DNA of 64,000 bases from Nostoc edaphicum CCNP1411. Its GTDB lineage: Bacteria; Cyanobacteriota; Cyanobacteriia; Cyanobacteriales; Nostocaceae. The notes under the pieces were generated by a model. The model did no database searches. It was not told where the DNA came from and was given only the letters and a program-made list of their open reading frames with translations. The translations under genes were made by a program, and so were the position numbers. Location of the stretch: NCBI RefSeq assembly GCF_014023275.1, contig NZ_CP054698.1:6099001-6163000 (forward strand), in the 5' to 3' direction. Below are positions 59,915-64,000 of this stretch, one piece after another; position 1 is the first letter of the stretch, and the number at the start of each line of letters is the position of its first letter.

Positions 59915-62359
59915 ATGAAATCTTTCGTGTGTAACAATGAATCAGCGAGACTTGAGGCTTTGCGTCAGTATCAGATTCTCGACACTCCACCAGAAGAAGC
60001 ATTCGACGATCTAGCGTTCTTAGCCGCACAGATTTGTAACACACCGATCGCCTTGATTAATCTAATTGACGCTAACCGTCAGTGGTTCAAAGCCAAGGTG
60101 GGGTTGAATCTCCAGGAAATGCCACGAAATAACGGGTTCGATTCGATTTGTATGGAAAGTGGCGAAGTTTTGATCATTCCCGACACCTTAGCCGATAAAC
60201 GATTTGCGACAAATCCCATAGTTACCTCTGCTGAATTTGCTGTGAGATTTTATGCTGGCGTACCTTTGTTAGCACCGGGAGGAGAAGCGATCGGGACTCT
60301 GTGTATAGTTGATCGCGTAACACACCAAATCAGTCCCCAACAGGTGGAAGCGCTGCAAACTCTGAGCCGTGTGGTAGTTAGACAACTAGAAATCCGGCGG
60401 AACTCAGTTGAACTAGCAAGCGTACAACAGAAGTACAATCAGGCACGGGAAGCATTACACCAAAGCGAATCTACTTTGAGCAGCTTCTTTAACAGTTCGC
60501 CGATGATGATGGGAATTGCCGAGTTGGTAGATAATGAAATCCTGCATATTTCGGATAACCCCGCCACAGCTAAATTTTTTGGACTCACGCCAGAAGAAAT
60601 GCAAAATCGGCTAGCGCGAAACATGGGTGCAACAGATAAGCGTGTTTCCCAGTGGATACGTTGTTACCGTGAAGCAGAACACAGTCAATCACCTGTCAAG
60701 TTTGAATATTCTTACGATACTCCCCAAGGTGAAACATGGATATCAGCTACAGTCTCAACAATTGCGGTAAGTTCTGGTAGTCGTCCGCAATTCGCATACA
60801 TAGCTGAGGATATTACCGAACGCAAGCAAGTAGAACAAAAAATCTGTGAACAAGCAGCATTGCTGGATATTGTCAGTGATGCGATCGCTGTGCAAGATTT
60901 GTCTAACAAAATTTTATTATGGAATAAAAGTGCTGAAAAACTTTATGGCTGGAAGTCAGAAGAAGCTATAGGTAAGCAGTCCGATGAACTTTTATCTATT
61001 GAATCTTTGACGCAACACCTAGAAATTTGTCAGACTGTTTTAAAAAATGGTTTTTGGCAAGGTGAGTTACACAAAACCAGCAAATCTGGCAAAAAACTGA
61101 TTGTTGAAAGTCGCTGGACGCTGATCAAGGATGAGCATTTTCAAGCTAAATCAATTCTTGTTGTTGATACTGATATTACCCAGAAAAAACAACTAGAAAA
61201 GCAATTTTTACGTGATCAACGCATGGAAAGTATCGGCACTCTTGCTAGTGGGATTGCTCACGATTTAAATAATTTGTTGTCACCAATTTTGATGTCAGTG
61301 CATCTGCTCAAAGCTAAAAGCTGCGATCAACAAATTAATCAGATGCTATCAATAATAGAAAGCAATGCCAAACGTGGTGCTGATTTGGTTAAGCAAGTGC
61401 TGTCATTTGCTAGGGGAATTGAAGGTGATGTTCAAGGACAAACGGCTACGCGTCAACATACCGTGCTTCAACTCAAGCACCTGATTTTAGAAATGCGGCA
61501 AATTATCTCACAAACATTTCCCAAATCAATTGCAGTGTGCACCGAAATTCAGAAGGAATTGTTACCTATTTGTGCCGATAGTACCCAACTGCATCAGGTA
61601 CTCATTAATTTGTGTCTCAATGCGCGGGATGCCATGCTTACAGGTGGAACTTTAACAATATCTGCTGAGAATATTTGGATTGATGAAACTTATGCGAGTA
61701 TGCATATAGAAGCTACAGTTGGTGCTTACATTATTGTGAAAGTTGCTGATACAGGATTTGGAATTAGCAAAGAAATATTAGATAGAATATTTGAACCATT
61801 TTTTACAACAAAAGAGTTGGGAAAAGGTACGGGACTTGGACTATCAACGGTAATGGCAATTGTTAAAGAGCATGGTGGCTTTATTACCGTATCAAGTTGT
61901 GTAGGCAAGGGAACAGAATTTAAGGTGTACTTGCCAGCAGTTAATCAAGTTCCAACGCAGTCGTTAGAAGATATAGAAATTCCGATTGGTTCTGGAGAAT
62001 GCATTTTAGTTGTAGATGATGAAGCTGCTATTCAGGAAATTACTAAAACATCCTTGGAAAACTATAATTACACTGCAATTACTGCTAGTGATGGCATGGA
62101 AGCATTAGCAATTTATGTCCAGTATAAAGATAAAATTAGTGCTGCTATTATTGATATGATGATGTCCAAAATGGATGGAGCAACTACCATTCGCACATTG
62201 CAAAGTATCAATCCGTTATTGCCGATTATTGCTGTTAGTGGACTGCTAACAAGTGAGCAAGTACCAATCGATAAAACAGCCCAATATACCGCCTTTTTAC
62301 CTAAACCTTACACGACACAAGAATTATTGAAAACCCTAAATGCAGTTATTAGTCATTAA
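59915..62359 (+). CDS. Hybrid histidine kinase: GAF-PAS-PAS-HisKA-HATPase-REC
   Basis: An 814-aa soluble sensor kinase starting at ATG 59915 (an upstream in-frame TTG at 59861 is less likely). A GAF domain (about 10-160, 'LRQYQILDTPPEEAFDDLA', 'FYAGVPLLAPGGEAIGTLCIVD'), two PAS domains (about 190-305 and 320-430), the HisKA box 'LASGIAHDLNNLLSPI' with His449, a HATPase domain with 'LINLCLNARDAM', 'DTGFGI' and 'GTGLGLSTVMAI', and a C-terminal REC domain ('LVVDDEAAIQ', phospho-acceptor Asp747 in 'AAIIDMMMSKMDG'). No membrane segment, so a cytoplasmic signal is sensed. The cognate output gene is not nearby. Confidence 0.95.
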   Translation: MKSFVCNNESARLEALRQYQILDTPPEEAFDDLAFLAAQICNTPIALINLIDANRQWFKAKVGLNLQEMPRNNGFDSICMESGEVLIIPDTLADKRFATNPIVTSAEFAVRFYAGVPLLAPGGEAIGTLCIVDRVTHQISPQQVEALQTLSRVVVRQLEIRRNSVELASVQQKYNQAREALHQSESTLSSFFNSSPMMMGIAELVDNEILHISDNPATAKFFGLTPEEMQNRLARNMGATDKRVSQWIRCYREAEHSQSPVKFEYSYDTPQGETWISATVSTIAVSSGSRPQFAYIAEDITERKQVEQKICEQAALLDIVSDAIAVQDLSNKILLWNKSAEKLYGWKSEEAIGKQSDELLSIESLTQHLEICQTVLKNGFWQGELHKTSKSGKKLIVESRWTLIKDEHFQAKSILVVDTDITQKKQLEKQFLRDQRMESIGTLASGIAHDLNNLLSPILMSVHLLKAKSCDQQINQMLSIIESNAKRGADLVKQVLSFARGIEGDVQGQTATRQHTVLQLKHLILEMRQIISQTFPKSIAVCTEIQKELLPICADSTQLHQVLINLCLNARDAMLTGGTLTISAENIWIDETYASMHIEATVGAYIIVKVADTGFGISKEILDRIFEPFFTTKELGKGTGLGLSTVMAIVKEHGGFITVSSCVGKGTEFKVYLPAVNQVPTQSLEDIEIPIGSGECILVVDDEAAIQEITKTSLENYNYTAITASDGMEALAIYVQYKDKISAAIIDMMMSKMDGATTIRTLQSINPLLPIIAVSGLLTSEQVPIDKTAQYTAFLPKPYTTQELLKTLNAVISH

Positions 62360-62772
62360 TCTACACCATCTAGCCGATCGCAATCATATCTACCTTTAAT
62401 CTCTTGATTGAAAAAGCTGCCAATTGAGTTAGAGGAATGTAAATCTTCCCAAGTATCCTCGTCTATGCCTAAGTATTGATAAACAGCACCACTTTGAAAC
62501 TCAACTTGCAAAATCTGTTCGTTGCGATCGTAGCCTACAGCCATAGCCATTGATGAGACAACTGGTAGCATGACAATTGGTTCTTCTTCAAATGGCAATG
62601 CAGGCGTTTCAGCAATCGCTTCGTTAAGTTCTTGCAATCCTTCATAAGCTTCTATTGGCGCCGGAATTTCCAAAAACTCTAGTTCATCGCCTCGATCGAG
62701 CAACAACTGCAAATATCCGTCAGAGTGAGCGATCGCAACTAAACTGCTCAAGTCTACCTTAGATAGCTTCAT
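62356..62772 (-). CDS. KTSC-domain protein
   Basis: A 138-aa acidic protein. The C-terminal part (about 70-130) matches KTSC domains: 'SSMAMAVGYDRNEQILQVEFQSGAVYQYLGIDEDTW' and 'SIGSFFNQEIKGRYDCDRLD'. The N-terminal part (1-60) is predicted alpha/beta, without a family. KTSC domains are small and occur with RNA- and lysyl-tRNA-related proteins, but the function is unknown. Its stop overlaps the kinase stop by 4 bp on the opposite strand (convergent genes). Confidence 0.85.
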   Translation of the reverse strand: MKLSKVDLSSLVAIAHSDGYLQLLLDRGDELEFLEIPAPIEAYEGLQELNEAIAETPALPFEEEPIVMLPVVSSMAMAVGYDRNEQILQVEFQSGAVYQYLGIDEDTWEDLHSSNSIGSFFNQEIKGRYDCDRLDGVD

Positions 62773-63239
62773 TTATATGCTCTCCTGTTGGCATAGTCGG
62801 GAGTGTTAAAGTTTTATGCAACACTTACGTGCTTTGTAGTACAAATATACTATAAAAGCATTTGGCTGTCAAGCTTGCTAAAACACTGAGTAAAGAATAT
62901 GTCAGAACAGACCTTCATTCAAACTGACTTTGAGCGATCGCAGGACATTAACTCATCTCACAGCTTTTCGAGTCATTAGCACCAATGACAAATGACAACG
63001 CTCACTAGTACAACACGACAGAAATAAACTAATCATTCCAAATCAACGAAACCCTTATGCTGTATTCATTTTTAATTTTTAATTTTTAATTTTTAATTCC
63101 GCTTTGCGGTACTAGTTCACCCTTTTGGGTGAGTCATATATCAACCTATCAGGTGACCTGACTGAAGGAAGCTGAGATTAATAATAAAGAGGAATCTATT
63201 ACTAAGGAACACCGATCGCATTTTACCTAAGAATAACTT
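62773..63239. other. Gene-free interval with heptamer repeats
   Basis: No gene. AATGACA copies at 62983 share the CTCACTAG tail of the 8740 array, and at 63066-63101 there are five TTTTTAA heptamers. A hairpin CTAGTTCACCCTTTTGGGTGAG stands at 63111-63132. Confidence 0.75.
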
Positions 63240-63632
63240 ATGAAACTTGCTACCTTAATAAATTCTGCACTAATTTTTGCTTCTATTACTCTTTTACCTG
63301 GAATCGCTAACGCTCAAACAGCTACTACCAACAACAATGAAATAATAGTTATTAACTCTAACAATTTATCCAGTAACTCTACTGCTGTTAGTTACCTCCA
63401 GCCTTTCAATCTAGTTACTTTTGCTTATCAAGGAGGTCTGCAACAGCACGGCATTCCTAGCGGTGGAGAGCTAGTATTTAAAACTTTGAACAGAAATATT
63501 ATTGCGAAAGATGTGGTTAAGGCTGCTGTTAATGCAGATAAATTACCATCACAAGTTTTAAACGACCAAAGTTATCTCAGTGCTGTTAATTTAGAACTCA
63601 ATGCATTGCCCGATTATGCTGCTGCTGACTGA
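63240..63632 (+). CDS. Secreted protein of unknown function (130 aa)
   Basis: A signal peptide is visible at 1-25 ('LINSALIFASITLLPGIANA', likely cleavage before QTATT). The mature part is Asn/Ser/Thr-rich, then 'LQPFNLVTFAYQGGLQQHGIPSGGELVFKTLNRNIIAKDVVKAAVNADKLPSQVLNDQ', a helical segment common in small secreted cyanobacterial proteins of unknown role. It is expected in the periplasm or outside the cell. No operon partner. Confidence 0.75.
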   Translation: MKLATLINSALIFASITLLPGIANAQTATTNNNEIIVINSNNLSSNSTAVSYLQPFNLVTFAYQGGLQQHGIPSGGELVFKTLNRNIIAKDVVKAAVNADKLPSQVLNDQSYLSAVNLELNALPDYAAAD

Positions 63633-63673
63633 TTTTGTTTTTCTTATAGAACCCATTTAGCATCTAACATTTC

Positions 63674-63835
63674 CTAGCCTTTTTCCACAATAAAAACTAA
63701 GGGTCTGCTAAATTCAACGCCCAAGATTAATGTAGATTCAGCAGTACGCCCAAATTCTTCTGATGCATATTGCAGATAAACTTCCGCACCAGTCCAAGAA
63801 AATTTACTTAGATTTGCTGTAGCCAAAGATGGCAT
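63674..63835 (-). pseudogene. Duplicated 3' fragment of the alpha-2-macroglobulin-like gene
   Basis: On the minus strand an ATG at 63835 opens a 53-aa frame with 'FSWTGAEVYLQYASEEFGRTAESTLIL', nearly the same as the last residues of the neighbouring partial gene ('FSWPGAQVHLQYAPEEFGRTAESTLIL'). It then continues into a different tail (SRPLVFIVEKG). It is a tandem duplicate of the gene end and almost certainly not a separate functional gene. Confidence 0.75.
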
Positions 63836-63840
63836 AAAGA

Positions 63841-64000
63841 TTACTTCCCATCCTCCAATATTAATGTAGACTCAGCAGTACGCCCAAATTCTTCTGGTGC
63901 ATATTGCAGGTGAACTTGAGCACCAGGCCAAGAAAATGTCCCAGGTGTTACAGAACGGACTAAGTAGTGCAAGCTATAAACTCCTGGTTCGAGGTGGTCG
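63841..64000 (-). CDS. Alpha-2-macroglobulin-like protein, C-terminal end (partial)
   Basis: The minus-strand frame from the window edge to TAA 63841-63843 encodes 'HYLVRSVTPGTFSWPGAQVHLQYAPEEFGRTAE' and ends LILEDGK. The 'VTPGTF..P.A.V..MY.PE.FGR' pattern is that of the C-terminal part of bacterial alpha-2-macroglobulins, periplasmic lipoproteins that trap proteases with an internal thioester. Only about 53 residues are visible, so the name rests on this end pattern alone. Confidence 0.7.
   Translation of the reverse strand, partial: DHLEPGVYSLHYLVRSVTPGTFSWPGAQVHLQYAPEEFGRTAESTLILEDGK

Overview
The window reads as chromosomal DNA of a filamentous, probably heterocyst-forming cyanobacterium (Nostocales). 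The evidence is the abundance of the HIP1 octamer GCGATCGC, a CpcT-type phycobilin lyase, a fused PanC-Cmk protein, heptanucleotide short tandem repeats between genes (8740, 48309, 63070), and many palindromic MITEs of the Nostoc type. Core genes in host context are a secreted TPR protein, cpcT, a DUF1838 protein, glsA, rlpA, panC/cmk, sodB, an AIR-synthase-like gene, a PHP phosphoesterase, a cobalamin cluster (cobG-cobH-cobI) behind a B12 riboswitch, an orphan CRISPR array, moaE, a hybrid histidine kinase, a KTSC-domain protein, and the end of an alpha-2-macroglobulin-like gene.

Region 1-7601 is the right part of a first mobile element. A tightly packed minus-strand operon encodes three successive tyrosine recombinases, a TnpC-like coiled-coil protein and a DnaB-like helicase, an organisation like the Tn554 family. 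Its end interrupts comM exactly where the Walker B (DEL.EF) motif should begin. The other end lies left of the window.

Region 10928-42065 is a second, 31-kb element bounded by perfect 171-bp direct repeats. The repeats consist of about 133 bp of upstream DNA plus the first 38 nt of tRNA-Cys(GCA), so the crossover lies in the anticodon loop and the element supplies a new promoter and 5' half to rebuild the tRNA. The plus-strand left half carries an integrase, a ribbon-helix-helix (RHH) protein, a CyRepA-like primase-helicase, a small terminase-like protein, a 1535-aa tape-measure protein with M23 and RlpA domains, a second RHH protein, a BRO antirepressor and a YaaW-like protein. The minus-strand right half carries a type III-like restriction-modification pair, a serine recombinase, and a ten-gene block starting with a ParM-like actin and ending with a membrane-anchored P-loop ATPase. 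It therefore mixes plasmid functions (replication, partition) with isolated phage functions (tape measure, terminase-like, antirepressor), but no capsid, portal, large terminase or relaxase was recognised. This element is the most likely place for an undescribed system. It contains several unexplained repeat structures: a family of GCCTGACGT inverted repeats between cargo genes, a GGAAC/GTTCC array, an AT-rich iteron array next to a highly structured 300-bp stretch, and a perfect hairpin inside the replication gene.

A paralogous integrase lies 220 bp beyond the rebuilt tRNA, preceded by a dense TGGGGTAAA repeat array. It is probably the mark of another element, or a remnant, using the same tRNA. 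The rest of the window (43.6-64 kb) is mostly ordinary chromosome decorated with MITEs: one nested in another at the DUF1838 stop codon, and one inserted in frame inside cobG.
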